Of a stretch of DNA of 64,000 nucleotides, positions 17,606 to 26,806 are shown one piece after another (position 1 is the first letter of the stretch; each line of letters starts with the position of its first letter). The stretch is from an uncultured Bacteroidota bacterium. GTDB taxonomy: Bacteria; Bacteroidota; Bacteroidia; Flavobacteriales; TMED113. The stretch is from NCBI GenBank assembly GCA_902520385.1, contig CABYOB010000001.1, forward strand, positions 1 to 64,000, in the 5' to 3' direction. A model generated the notes under the pieces. That model was given only the letters and a program-made list of their open reading frames with translations. It was not told where the DNA came from and did no database searches. Made by a program: the position numbers and the translations under genes.

Positions 17606-18396
17606 GTGAATATATTGAATATATATTCTTGGCGATTATACAGGGTATAACAGAGTTTTTACCAGTAAGTAGCAGTGGACACATAGAATTTTTAAAACAC
17701 ATATTTGATAATCCATCAATTCAAAAAGATGGGGCATTTATTACGGTGATACTGCATTTAGCTACGGCTTTAAGTATTATTATTATTTATCGAAAAAAAA
17801 TAAAAGAGTTATTATTTATAAATAATAAAAAATCTAGAAGTTACATATTGAATATTGTAGTCTCTATTATTCCAGTTTTATTTTTAGTGCTATTAAATTT
17901 AGATCAAACAATAGAAAATAAATATAATGAAGGTTGGAATTTAATGTTTATTGCAGGTATGTTTTTTCTTACAGCTTTGATTCTTTTTGTAACTGAAAAA
18001 ATTAATGTTAAAACTCAAGAAATAACCTGGAAGAGTGCTTTGATTATAGGGATTTTTCAAGCTGTTGCTATTTTACCAGGAATTTCTAGATCTGGAACAA
18101 CAATTTGTGTAGCTCTTTTACTTGGAACTTCAAAAAAAGAATCTTCAACATTTTCTTTTTTAATTTGTTTACCAATAATTTTAGGCAAATCAATTCAAGA
18201 TATAATTGGTTCAGACATAATTAATGAAGCGGAATTTAATTTACCAATATTAATTGCTTTTATAGTCACTTTTTTTATTGGTCTATTTTGTTGTAAATGG
18301 ATGATTAAAATTGTAAATCAAAGCAAATTAAAATATTTTGGCCTATACTGTTTTTGTATTTCAATTAGCGCATTTTTATTTAATATTTTTTCATGA
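17602..18396 (+). CDS. uppP: Undecaprenyl-diphosphate phosphatase (BacA/UppP)
   Basis: This integral membrane enzyme dephosphorylates undecaprenyl pyrophosphate so that the lipid carrier can be reused for peptidoglycan and surface polysaccharide synthesis. The 264-residue protein carries the family motifs GITEFLPVSSSGH near the N-terminus and PGISRSGTTI in the second half, the two active-site loops, with about eight hydrophobic helices. Bacitracin resistance is the classical phenotype of the family. It overlaps DUF3098 upstream and truB downstream by ATGA-type 4-bp overlaps, indicating one operon. Confidence 0.96.
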   Translation: MSEYIEYIFLAIIQGITEFLPVSSSGHIEFLKHIFDNPSIQKDGAFITVILHLATALSIIIIYRKKIKELLFINNKKSRSYILNIVVSIIPVLFLVLLNLDQTIENKYNEGWNLMFIAGMFFLTALILFVTEKINVKTQEITWKSALIIGIFQAVAILPGISRSGTTICVALLLGTSKKESSTFSFLICLPIILGKSIQDIIGSDIINEAEFNLPILIAFIVTFFIGLFCCKWMIKIVNQSKLKYFGLYCFCISISAFLFNIFS

Positions 18397-19067
18397 AAAA
18401 TGATGTGATTTTAATAAATAAACCTACGAATTGGACATCATTTGATGTTGTAAAAAGGATAAGGGGACTTATAAAAAAAAAATATAATCTAAGTAAATTA
18501 AAAGTAGGGCATGCTGGAACTCTTGATCCTTTAGCGTCAGGTTTACTTATTATATGTACTGGAAAAAAAACAAGAGAGATTTCCACATATCAAAATTTAA
18601 AAAAAAAATATTTCGCTACTATAAAACTAGGCTTTTGTACTGAAACCTATGATAGAGAATCAGATGAAGAAGATGTGGGGGATTATACAAAGATCTCAAC
18701 TAATAAAATAAACGAACTAAGTCAAGTATTTATAGGCAAACAAACCCAAATTCCCCCTAAATATTCAGCTGTTAAAATTAATGGAAAACGAGCTTATGAA
18801 AAAGCAAGAAATAATGAAAAATTTAAATTAAATTCTCGCTCAATTGAGATATATTCTTTTGTAATAAAAAAAATTTATTTTCCTTATATAGACCTTGAAG
18901 TAATATGTAGTAAGGGAACCTATATTAGGTCCTTAGCTCATGATATAGGCGTTTTTTTAGAATGCGGGGCATATCTTTATAATTTAAAAAGAACAGCGAT
19001 AGGCAACCATGATTTAGATTTAGCGTTAAATTTAGAAAATTTTGAAATAAACTTAGATAAAATATAA
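18393..19067 (+). CDS. truB: tRNA pseudouridine-55 synthase
   Basis: It converts U55 in the T-loop of tRNAs to pseudouridine. The 224-residue sequence contains INKPTNWTSFDVV, then KVGHAGTLDPLASGLL with the catalytic Asp, then KKYFATIKLGFCTETYD and CSKGTYIRSLAHDIG, all diagnostic for TruB. The C-terminal PUA-like extension seen in E. coli is absent, as in many Bacteroidota. It overlaps the uppP stop by 4 bp. After it, a 55-bp spacer holds a candidate promoter for queA. Confidence 0.95.
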   Translation: MKNDVILINKPTNWTSFDVVKRIRGLIKKKYNLSKLKVGHAGTLDPLASGLLIICTGKKTREISTYQNLKKKYFATIKLGFCTETYDRESDEEDVGDYTKISTNKINELSQVFIGKQTQIPPKYSAVKINGKRAYEKARNNEKFKLNSRSIEIYSFVIKKIYFPYIDLEVICSKGTYIRSLAHDIGVFLECGAYLYNLKRTAIGNHDLDLALNLENFEINLDKI

Positions 19068-19093
19068 ACACAAAATCAACTGATTTAATTTTG

Positions 19094-19101
19094 TATATTT
19101 G
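19094..19101 (+). promoter_or_regulatory. Candidate -7 box of the queA promoter
   Basis: TATATTTG matches the Bacteroidota -7 element TAnnTTTG and is followed by GCGG, a context often seen at such promoters. It lies 22 bp before the queA ATG at 19123. No good TTG lies 19-23 bp upstream, so it is a one-box prediction. Confidence 0.4.
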
Positions 19102-19122
19102 CGGACTTTACTATTTTAATAA

Positions 19123-20184
19123 ATGAACATGAAATATAAATTATCAAATTTTAATTACGATTTACCAGAAAAGCTAATTGCAAAGAAAGCCAATGCAGAA
19201 AGAGATGAATCAAGAATGATGGTAGTAGATAGGAAAACAGGTAACATAGAACATAAAACGTTTAAAGATATTCTTTCATATTTTGATGATCAAGATATGT
19301 TTGTTGTTAATAACACTAAGGTTTTTCCTGCTCGAATGTATGGAAATAAAGAAAAAACTGGCGCAAGAATTGAAGTTTTTTTGCTTAGAGAGTTAAATAG
19401 TGAAATAAGATTATGGGATGTTTTGGTTGACCCAGCACGAAAAATAAGAATCGGTAATAAATTATACTTTGGAGATGATTTTTCTTTAGTAGCGGAAGTT
19501 GTTGATAATACTACATCAAGAGGCAGAACCTTAAGGTTTTTATATGATGGAGATTATGATGAGTTTAGAAATAAGTTAAAAGAACTTGGAGAAACTCCAA
19601 TTCCTAAATATTTAAATAGGAATCCAGACAAAACAGATATTAATAGATACCAAACTGTTTATGCTAAAGTTGAAGGAGCAGTTGCTGCACCTACTGCCGG
19701 ATTACATTTTAGTAGAAATTTATTAAAGAGAGCTGAAATTAAAGGTGTAAAATTAAGTGAAATCACACTGCATGTCGGACTTGGAACTTTTAAGCCTGTA
19801 GAAGTGGAGGATTTATCAAAACATAAAATGGATTCAGAAAGGTTATTTATTCCTGAGCAAACATCTATTGACGTTAATATGTCCTTGAAAGGGAGAAGAA
19901 AAATTTGTGCAATTGGAACTACTTGTATAAGGGCACTTGAATCATCGGTGTCTACGGGAAAGGAACTAAAGCCATTTGATGGTTGGACAAATAAGTTTAT
20001 TTTTCCTAATTATAAATTTAGAATTGCTAATTCTATGGTAACAAATTTTCATGCACCAAAATCTACTTTAATGATGCTTGTTGCTGCATTTTCTGGACAT
20101 GAATTATTAATGAAAGCTTATAAAGAAGCAATAAAAGAAAAATACAAATTCCTAAGTTATGGAGATTGTATGTTGATATTATAA
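19123..20184 (+). CDS. queA: S-adenosylmethionine:tRNA ribosyltransferase-isomerase
   Basis: QueA transfers and isomerises the ribosyl part of SAM onto 7-aminomethyl-7-deazaguanine in tRNA, making epoxyqueuosine. Motifs include FNYDLPEKLIAKKA at the N-terminus, MFVVNNTKVFPARMYG, VEGAVAAPTAGLHFS, LHVGLGTFKPVEVEDL and MVTNFHAPKSTLMMLVAAF. The 353-residue length is standard. The ATG at 19129, two codons downstream, is an equally acceptable start. A TAnnTTTG box lies 22 bp upstream, and ispD begins 14 bp after the stop. Presence of queA implies that the cell makes or imports the queuine precursor; the earlier pathway genes are not in this window. Confidence 0.96.
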   Translation: MNMKYKLSNFNYDLPEKLIAKKANAERDESRMMVVDRKTGNIEHKTFKDILSYFDDQDMFVVNNTKVFPARMYGNKEKTGARIEVFLLRELNSEIRLWDVLVDPARKIRIGNKLYFGDDFSLVAEVVDNTTSRGRTLRFLYDGDYDEFRNKLKELGETPIPKYLNRNPDKTDINRYQTVYAKVEGAVAAPTAGLHFSRNLLKRAEIKGVKLSEITLHVGLGTFKPVEVEDLSKHKMDSERLFIPEQTSIDVNMSLKGRRKICAIGTTCIRALESSVSTGKELKPFDGWTNKFIFPNYKFRIANSMVTNFHAPKSTLMMLVAAFSGHELLMKAYKEAIKEKYKFLSYGDCMLIL

Positions 20185-20198
20185 TTATCTATCTCTGG

Positions 20199-20879
20199 AT
20201 GTCAGTAAAACATTTTGTAATCATATTAGCCGGAGGAAAGGGTAAAAGGATGCAAACAGACACCTTAAAACAATTTTTAGTTTTAGGAAAAAAACCTGTG
20301 TTATTTCATAGTTTAAATACATTTTTTGAATTTGATAAAAAATGTATTTTTTCAGTTGTTTTACCTAAAAATCAAATATTACAATGGAAGAAAATTTGTA
20401 AGCAGTATGAATTTAAGTTATCTCATAATATAATCTTGGGTGGAAAAACTAGGTATGAATCAGTAAAAAACGCATTGCTTAATTTAAAAATTAATAAAGA
20501 TGATATGATTTCTATTCATGACGGAGTACGGCCCTTTATTAGTAAAAAATTAATTAAAAAGCTTTATAAATCTGCTTTATTAAAAGGTCACGCAGCTCCT
20601 ATTTTAACTTCTAATGATTCTCTTAGGATGTATATAGAAAACTCTATTACAAGTAAATCAGTAGATAGAGCAAAATATATATTTACACAAACACCTCAAA
20701 TTTTTAGAGCAAACATTATTAAAAATGCATACAAGAAAGAGAAAGATAGAGCAACAGATGACATCACTTTAATAGAGGATTATGTTCAAAGAGTGAATTT
20801 AATAAAAGGCGAAAAAATTAATATGAAAATTACAACAAAAGAAGATTGGGATTTGGCACAAAAAATAATTAGATCTTAA
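20199..20879 (+). CDS. ispD: 2-C-methyl-D-erythritol 4-phosphate cytidylyltransferase
   Basis: It couples MEP with CTP to give CDP-methylerythritol in the MEP isoprenoid pathway. I choose the ATG at 20199 (MSVKHFVIILAGGKGKRM); the ATG at 20166 would add 11 residues and overlap queA. The nucleotide-binding loop LAGGKGKRM, SIHDGVRPFI with its conserved Asp, TQTPQIF and RATDDITLIEDYV are all present. The length of about 226 residues is normal. The small-scale neighbour context (queA, ispD, rlmN, prenyl synthase) is mixed, but both ispG and the downstream polyprenyl synthase are in this window, so three isoprenoid steps sit within 15 kb. Confidence 0.94.
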   Translation: MSVKHFVIILAGGKGKRMQTDTLKQFLVLGKKPVLFHSLNTFFEFDKKCIFSVVLPKNQILQWKKICKQYEFKLSHNIILGGKTRYESVKNALLNLKINKDDMISIHDGVRPFISKKLIKKLYKSALLKGHAAPILTSNDSLRMYIENSITSKSVDRAKYIFTQTPQIFRANIIKNAYKKEKDRATDDITLIEDYVQRVNLIKGEKINMKITTKEDWDLAQKIIRS

Positions 20880-20907
20880 AAGCCAATAATTTTTATATAT
20901 TTTATTT

Positions 20908-21948
20908 ATGAAAAAAAATATTAGAGAATTAAAATTTTCTGAATTAGAGGATTTGTTAATTAAATTAAAGGAACCTGCATATAGGGCGCGTCAAATTTAT
21001 AGATGGCTTTGGAGAGAAAAAGTTTCGTCTTTTGATCAAATGACCAATATTTCAAAATTTTGCCAGAAGTATTTGTCTCAAAATTATTCAATTCAATATG
21101 TGGCAATTGACACTTTAATAAAAAGTAATGATGGGACCATAAAATTTCTATTTAAACTATCAGATGGAAATAAGTGTGAAGGGGTTTTAATACCAGAAAA
21201 AAATCGAATCACTGCTTGCGTTTCTTCACAGGTAGGTTGTAGTTTTGCATGTAAATTTTGTGCAACAGGAAAAATGAAAAGAATAAGAAATGTTTTTTCT
21301 TATGAGATATTTGATCAAGTTTCTTTAATTAAAAAAGAGGCAAAAAATATATATAATATTGGTTTAACTAATATTGTATATATGGGTATGGGAGAACCCT
21401 TAGTAAATTATCAAAATGTTATTGATTCTATCAAATATATTACAAGTAAACAGGGTTTAAATATATCTCCTAAAAGGATTACATTATCTACAGTTGGGGT
21501 TTCAAAAATGATAAAGAAATTAGCAGATGAAAACTTAAAAGTGAATTTAGCGGTGTCTTTACATTCAGCAAACAATATTAAAAGAAGTGAGATTATGGAT
21601 ATAAATTCTATTAATGACTTGGATAATTTAAAAGAATCTTTGATTTATTTTTTTCAAAAAACTAAAATTAAAATTACTTATGAATATGTTATGTTAAGGG
21701 ATTTTAATGACACAAAAGAAGATGCAATTGATTTGATTAAATTCTCAAAAATAGTTCCATCAAAAATTAATTTAATTGAGTTTAATTCTGTTAAGAATTC
21801 AAATTTTAAAAAATCTACGGAAAAAAACACAAAGGAATTTATATCATTTTTAAAAAAAGAAAATATTATAGTTAATTTGAGAAGGAGTAGGGGAGAAGAT
21901 GTAAATGCGGCTTGTGGCCAATTAGCAAACTTAATGGAAACATGTTAA
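20908..21948 (+). CDS. rlmN: Dual-specificity 23S rRNA/tRNA C2-adenine methyltransferase
   Basis: This radical SAM enzyme methylates C2 of A2503 in 23S rRNA and, in studied homologs, A37 of some tRNAs. The cluster motif is SCSFACKFCATGKM; the conserved cysteine CGQLA near the C-terminus (AACGQLAN) and a resolving Cys match the RlmN mechanism. The YRARQIYRWLW segment near residue 25 and IVYMGMGEPLVNY are further signatures. The length of 346 residues fits. The stop overlaps the chosen ATG of the polyprenyl synthase by 7 bp, indicating translational coupling. Confidence 0.96.
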   Translation: MKKNIRELKFSELEDLLIKLKEPAYRARQIYRWLWREKVSSFDQMTNISKFCQKYLSQNYSIQYVAIDTLIKSNDGTIKFLFKLSDGNKCEGVLIPEKNRITACVSSQVGCSFACKFCATGKMKRIRNVFSYEIFDQVSLIKKEAKNIYNIGLTNIVYMGMGEPLVNYQNVIDSIKYITSKQGLNISPKRITLSTVGVSKMIKKLADENLKVNLAVSLHSANNIKRSEIMDINSINDLDNLKESLIYFFQKTKIKITYEYVMLRDFNDTKEDAIDLIKFSKIVPSKINLIEFNSVKNSNFKKSTEKNTKEFISFLKKENIIVNLRRSRGEDVNAACGQLANLMETC

Positions 21949-22913
21949 AACAAATAACAAAACCAATACAAAAAGAAATAAAAATTTTTGATGAAAAGTA
22001 TAAAGAATCTTTATCATCAGATGTAAAATTAATTTTAACTATTTCCAGTTATATTTTAAAAAAACCTGGGAAAAGAATTAGGCCAATTTTGATACTATTG
22101 GTTGCTAAGTTATTAGGCGAGGTTAATGAAAAAACGTATTCTTCTTGTATATTAATAGAATTATTACATACTGCGACATTAATTCATGATGATGTTGTAG
22201 ATGATGCTAGTTTTAGAAGAGGTCATTTTTCAGTCAATAATTTATGGAAAAATAAAATTGCTGTTTTAGTAGGAGATTTTTTGCTTTCAAAGGGTTTGTC
22301 ACTAGGCTTAAAAGATGGAGACTTAAATATATTATTATATACTTCAAAAGCAGTCGAGAGGATCAGTGAAGGTGAGATCTTTCAGTTACAAAAGTCTAGA
22401 GATTTAGATATATCAGAGGAAGATTACTATAATATTATTCAACGTAAAACAGGATCATTATTTGGTTGTTGTTTTCAATTAGCAGCGATATCTAACAATA
22501 TATCTTCAAAAGAAGAAATAAAAAATTTATATAATATTGGCTTAAAAATTGGAATGATTTTTCAAATAAAAGATGATATTTTGGATTATAAAAGTAGCTC
22601 AATAACAGGAAAAATAATGGGGAATGATTTGAAAGAAAGTAAAATTAATCTTCCTCTGTTATTTACAATTAAAAAAGTGTCTTTTCTGAAAAGACAAAAA
22701 ATATTTCGGATATTAAGAGATAATAAAATTAACAGAGAAGATGTCTATTATATAAAAAAATTAGTGAAAATTAATAAAGGAATAGAGATGGCAATTAAAA
22801 AAATGGAAAGTTTAGAAAAAGAAATTATTTCGCATTTAAAAAATTATCCGGAATCGATATATAAGAGATCTTTAATTGATTTAATTCATTTTATTTTAGT
22901 TAGAAAAAAATAA
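21942..22913 (+). CDS. ispB: All-trans polyprenyl diphosphate synthase (octaprenyl-type)
   Basis: It elongates allylic diphosphates with IPP to the long prenyl chain used for menaquinone. I start at the ATG at 21942 (MLKQITKPIQKEIKIFDEKY) because the ORF's earlier codons repeat the rlmN tail in another frame. The two aspartate-rich metal motifs are LIHDDVVDDASFRRG and QIKDDILDY; KPGKRIRPILILLVAKLLG is the conserved substrate-binding segment. No bulky residues make chain length certain, so octaprenyl versus hexa-/heptaprenyl remains open. dnaG follows 3 bp after the stop. Confidence 0.92.
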   Translation: MLKQITKPIQKEIKIFDEKYKESLSSDVKLILTISSYILKKPGKRIRPILILLVAKLLGEVNEKTYSSCILIELLHTATLIHDDVVDDASFRRGHFSVNNLWKNKIAVLVGDFLLSKGLSLGLKDGDLNILLYTSKAVERISEGEIFQLQKSRDLDISEEDYYNIIQRKTGSLFGCCFQLAAISNNISSKEEIKNLYNIGLKIGMIFQIKDDILDYKSSSITGKIMGNDLKESKINLPLLFTIKKVSFLKRQKIFRILRDNKINREDVYYIKKLVKINKGIEMAIKKMESLEKEIISHLKNYPESIYKRSLIDLIHFILVRKK

Positions 22914-22916
22914 AAA

Positions 22917-24776
22917 ATGATATCAAAAAAAACGATAGAAGAAGTATTTAATGTAGCTATCATAGAGGATGTTATTGGTGACTTTGTTTCACTTAAAAAA
23001 GCTGGTGCTAATTATAAAGGTCTTAGTCCCTTTTCTGACGAGAAAACCCCGTCTTTTATAGTATCTCCATCTAAAAGAATATGGAAAGATTTTAGTTCCG
23101 GAAAAGGAGGTAATGTAGTTTCTTTTTTAATGGAGCATGATGGGTGCTCATACCCCGAGGCTATAAAATACTTAGCCAAAAAATATAATATAGAAATTAT
23201 TGAAAAGAAAGATGATTCTTACAATCCACAAGAAGAAGATGAAAAAGAATCAATTTCTATATTGTTAGATTTTGCAACCACTTATTTTAAAACTGTATTA
23301 CATGAAAATGCAAATAAGGATATTTTAGATTATTTATTATCTAGGGGGTTAGATCATAATATTATTAATAAATTTCAAATTGGATTTATCTCAAAAGGAA
23401 GTAAGAACTTTTATGATTTTCTACTTAAAAAGGGTTATAAAAAAGATGTTTTAATTAAATCAGGTCTATTTATTGACGGTAAGAATATTTTCAGTCGATT
23501 TAATGGTAGAATTATGTTTCCTATTTTCACACTTAGTAATCGCGTAGTTGGTTTTGGGGGAAGAATTTTAATTGATGATAAGAAAACTGCAAAGTATATA
23601 AATTCTCCAGAAACTTTAGTATATCAAAAAAGTAAAATTTTATTTGGGATGAATTTTGCTAAAACTGATGTTATTAAAAAAGATAATTGTTATTTAGTGG
23701 AGGGTTATTTAGATGTTATTGCTTTACATCAAAAGGGTATTTGTAATGTTGTGGCTTCTTCAGGTACGGCAATAACTTCTGACCAAATAAGAATTATAAA
23801 AAGATTTACAAACTCAGTGACTATTTTATTTGATTCTGATTCAGCAGGCGTTCAAGCAACTCATCGAGCTATAAATGTAGCATTATCTCAAGATATGTTT
23901 GTAAGTATTGTTAGTTTGCCAAGTGGTCAAGATCCAGATTCATTTTCTAAGAATAAGAATAAAGAGGAAATTGAAAATTATTTTATTGATAATAAAAAAG
24001 ACTTTCTTTCATTTTTTTCTTACATGTCATCAATTTCTTCTTCTGGTCCAGAGGGAAAAATTAAATTGATAAAAAGTATTATAAATAGCATTGCATTAGT
24101 TCCAGATATGACTAATCAAACCGTTTATCTTCAAGAAGCATCCAGTATTTTAAATATTGATGTGCAAATTCTTATTAAAGATTTAGAAAAAAACAAAAAT
24201 AAAAATAAACAAAAAAGCCCCATTCCTCAACAAAAAAATGATGAGCAAATTGAAAAACCTTCGCAAGAAGAGCAGTTTTTATTTAAACTATTATTAAATC
24301 ATGGAGAAAAGTTTGTTCAAATTAACTCAACACAAAAATTACAAGTTTCAAAAATGATTTTACAAGAACTTCAACTAGATGGAATTCCTATTGTTTTTCC
24401 AGTTTTTGCTAGAATATTAATCGAATACCAAAATGCTATTAAAAAAGAAGAGATTATCACAAAAGATTATTTTATAAATCATCAAGACATCGAAATATCT
24501 AGGATAACATCTTATCTAATAAGTGAAAAATATAAAATGGACAACTGGGGCTTAAAGAATATAAAAGTTAAGAAAGAAGAAGATATTTTATTCAGTTTAG
24601 TCAAAGAAGGTTTAATTAGATTTAAATTAAAACGAATTTCAGATTTAACTAATAGTATTCTAGAAAAAATACCTTCTATCAATGATGAAATAGAAAAGAA
24701 AGAAGAACTAAATAGATTCTCAAAATTAATGAATCTTTCCAGGAATTTGCATAAACAGCTTGGTAGAGAATGTTAA
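22917..24776 (+). CDS. dnaG: DNA primase without the N-terminal zinc ligands
   Basis: DnaG makes RNA primers for the replication fork. The 619-residue protein has the N-terminal domain, a Toprim polymerase core (VEGYLDVIALHQKG, then DSDSAGVQA metal-binding motif) and a C-terminal helicase-binding region from about residue 430. The striking feature is the zinc-ribbon: where typical DnaG has Cys-x2-His and Cys-x2-Cys, the sequence reads LSPFSDEKTPSF and WKDFSSGKGGN, so the four ligands are Ser37, Ser40, Asp58 and Ser61. The fold landmarks around them (EKTPSF, GGN, FLM) are intact, so this is ligand loss and not domain loss. The same pattern is, as I remember it, common in Flavobacteriia. Confidence 0.95.
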   Translation: MISKKTIEEVFNVAIIEDVIGDFVSLKKAGANYKGLSPFSDEKTPSFIVSPSKRIWKDFSSGKGGNVVSFLMEHDGCSYPEAIKYLAKKYNIEIIEKKDDSYNPQEEDEKESISILLDFATTYFKTVLHENANKDILDYLLSRGLDHNIINKFQIGFISKGSKNFYDFLLKKGYKKDVLIKSGLFIDGKNIFSRFNGRIMFPIFTLSNRVVGFGGRILIDDKKTAKYINSPETLVYQKSKILFGMNFAKTDVIKKDNCYLVEGYLDVIALHQKGICNVVASSGTAITSDQIRIIKRFTNSVTILFDSDSAGVQATHRAINVALSQDMFVSIVSLPSGQDPDSFSKNKNKEEIENYFIDNKKDFLSFFSYMSSISSSGPEGKIKLIKSIINSIALVPDMTNQTVYLQEASSILNIDVQILIKDLEKNKNKNKQKSPIPQQKNDEQIEKPSQEEQFLFKLLLNHGEKFVQINSTQKLQVSKMILQELQLDGIPIVFPVFARILIEYQNAIKKEEIITKDYFINHQDIEISRITSYLISEKYKMDNWGLKNIKVKKEEDILFSLVKEGLIRFKLKRISDLTNSILEKIPSINDEIEKKEELNRFSKLMNLSRNLHKQLGREC

Positions 24777-24780
24777 AAAA

Positions 24781-25512
24781 TTATATTTTTCTCATTAGTT
24801 CTTTAAACTCGTTACAATTAATTTGTTGTTTTGCATCACTCAATGCATTTTCGGGATTAGCGTGAGTTTCGATCATTAATCCGTCAAAGTTTAGCGAGAT
24901 GGCTTTTTTTGAAATAGAATAAATTAGTTTTTTGTCACCACTTATATGACTTGGGTCGCAAATCAAATTTAATTCTGGAAAGGTCTCTTTTATAACTTTT
25001 ATTAAATTCCATTTCGGACTATTTCTGTATTTTCTTTCTTTCATACAAAAAAAACCTCTATGAATAGCTTTAATTTTTTTTATTCCAGTATTTTTTAATC
25101 TTTCTATAGCTCCTATCCACAGATTTATATCAGGGTGAATAGGATTTTTAACCCATATTTCAACGTCTGTTCCTTTAATACTTTCACAAATTTCTTGTAC
25201 ATAAAATGGATTTACAGTAGTTCTAGCTCCAATCCAAAATACTTTTAAATCATGGTAAAGGGCTTGTTCTACATGTTTGGGAGTACCGACTTCAATAGCA
25301 ACCGGAGTTCTGTATTTTTCTTCTATTTCAGACAGCCATTTTAAACCTTTATTTCCAATACCTTTGAAGTGATTAGCATTAGTTCTTGCTTTCCAAATCC
25401 CACATCTAAAAAAGTCAATTTCCGAATAAATATTTTTTATAGTTTCATTTAGTTCCTTTTTTGAACTTATACTGCACGGGCCAGCAATGATTAGTTGTTT
25501 TTTTTTATTCAT
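24781..25512 (-). CDS. 3-deoxy-7-phosphoheptulonate synthase, no fused chorismate mutase
   Basis: It condenses phosphoenolpyruvate with erythrose 4-phosphate, the entry step of the shikimate pathway. Motifs include LIIAGPCSISS, GIWKARTNANHFKGIG, FWIGARTTVNPF, IHRGF, LICDPSHISG and FDGLMIETHANP, all typical of the short DAHP synthase type found in Bacteroidota. Many Bacteroidota copies are about 360 residues with a C-terminal chorismate mutase; this one is 243 residues and stops right after the synthase (FKELMRKI), so it looks monofunctional. It overlaps the rsmI stop by 8 bp and converges with dnaG, leaving a 4-bp gap. Confidence 0.9.
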   Translation of the reverse strand: MNKKKQLIIAGPCSISSKKELNETIKNIYSEIDFFRCGIWKARTNANHFKGIGNKGLKWLSEIEEKYRTPVAIEVGTPKHVEQALYHDLKVFWIGARTTVNPFYVQEICESIKGTDVEIWVKNPIHPDINLWIGAIERLKNTGIKKIKAIHRGFFCMKERKYRNSPKWNLIKVIKETFPELNLICDPSHISGDKKLIYSISKKAISLNFDGLMIETHANPENALSDAKQQINCNEFKELMRKI

Positions 25513-26170
25513 TTTTCCCTTTTATAATAATAATATATTCTCCTTTTAAATTTGTTTTTTTTATTTTTTCAATTACATCAATTGGATAACCCCTATATAA
25601 TTTTTCATAAATTTTAGATAACTCTTTAGCTACAGCAATTTCTCTATTTGGAATGATTTCATGAATTATTTCTAACGTTTTTAATAATCGATGAGGGGAT
25701 TCATATATAACCACACTTCTTGACTCTTCGCTTAAATTTTTTATACGTTTTTGCTTACCTTTTTTTTTTGGAAGAAATCCTTCGAAAACAAATTTTTCGC
25801 AAGAGAATCCAGATTGTATTAATGCAGGAATTAGAGCTGTAGGTCCAGGTAAACAAGATATTCTAATTTTTAATTTTATGCATTTTCGGATAATTAAATA
25901 TCCAGGATCAGAAATGCCCGGTGTCCCAGAATCTGATATTAAACAACTTATATTTACTGATTGAATTTTAGAAATAATATAATCTAATTTGTTAGATTCA
26001 TTGTACACGTTATTAATTATAACAGGTGCAGATATGTCATATTTTTTAAATAGTTTTTTACTTTTTTCAAAACTTTCAACAATTATCAAATCAGACTCTT
26101 TAAGAGTCTCAATAGATCGGAGGGTAATATCCTTTAAGTTTCCTATTGGTGTTGGAATAATATATAACAT
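25505..26170 (-). CDS. rsmI: 16S rRNA 2'-O-ribose C1402 methyltransferase
   Basis: RsmI methylates the 2'-OH of C1402 in the decoding centre of 16S rRNA. The 221-residue protein begins MLYIIPTPIGNLKDITLR and contains LISDSGTPGISDPGYL and CLPGPTALIPALIQSG, the SAM-binding loops of the tetrapyrrole-methylase fold, followed by ESPHRLLKTL and IAVAKELSKIYEKLYRG. A C-terminal extension seen in some longer homologs is missing. The stop overlaps the start of the DAHP synthase gene by 8 bp; the gene is divergent from tdk, with about 100 bp of AT-rich sequence between them. Confidence 0.96.
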   Translation of the reverse strand: MLYIIPTPIGNLKDITLRSIETLKESDLIIVESFEKSKKLFKKYDISAPVIINNVYNESNKLDYIISKIQSVNISCLISDSGTPGISDPGYLIIRKCIKLKIRISCLPGPTALIPALIQSGFSCEKFVFEGFLPKKKGKQKRIKNLSEESRSVVIYESPHRLLKTLEIIHEIIPNREIAVAKELSKIYEKLYRGYPIDVIEKIKKTNLKGEYIIIIKGKNE

Positions 26171-26275
26171 TCTAAAAATACATTATAAAAAATCGAATTT
26201 AATTAATTATTTTTTTTTAAATAATTATAATAATTGTTTTCTTGTTAAATTGTATAAATAATTTATTTTAGATAC

Positions 26276-26806
26276 ATGGCAGGAAAGATAGAAATTATTA
26301 CAGGATGTATGTTTTCTGGAAAATCAACAGAGTTATTAAAAAGATTAAAAAACTCTTATAATAAATATTTATTAGTTAAACCAAAAATAGACATTCGATA
26401 TGATTTATCAAGTGTTTCTACTCATTCTGGAAAAAAAGAGTCAGCATTGGTTGTTGGTTCTGTATCAGAAGTGTTTAAAAATTTAAATGGAGTTAAAATT
26501 GTCGGGATTGATGAGGCGCAATTTTTTACTATTAAAATTGTAAGAGATTGCATAGAATTAAAAAAATTAGGATTCAGGGTTATTATAGCAGGTTTAAATA
26601 AGGATTATTTAAATAGGGAATTTAATTCCGTAACATCTTTAATAAAAATTGCCGACGAAACTACAAAATTATATGCAGTTTGTAACATATGCGCTGCTCC
26701 CGCAACAAGATCTCATAGACTTTCAAAAGAAAAAACTAAGATTTTATTAGGGCATAAAAATTATTACGAACCACTTTGTAAAAAATGCTATAATAATGTT
26801 AGATAA
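26276..26806 (+). CDS. tdk: Thymidine kinase, type II
   Basis: It phosphorylates thymidine to dTMP in the salvage route. The P-loop is GCMFSGKSTELL, the catalytic and Mg-binding segment is VGIDEAQFF, and the lasso domain carries zinc-binding cysteines in CNICAAPATRS and the C-terminal CKKCYNN. The length of 176 residues is usual for the type II (TK1-like) family. The last codons overlap the alanine racemase start by 11 bp. In Flavobacteriia tdk commonly sits between rsmI and alr as seen here. Confidence 0.96.
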   Translation: MAGKIEIITGCMFSGKSTELLKRLKNSYNKYLLVKPKIDIRYDLSSVSTHSGKKESALVVGSVSEVFKNLNGVKIVGIDEAQFFTIKIVRDCIELKKLGFRVIIAGLNKDYLNREFNSVTSLIKIADETTKLYAVCNICAAPATRSHRLSKEKTKILLGHKNYYEPLCKKCYNNVR

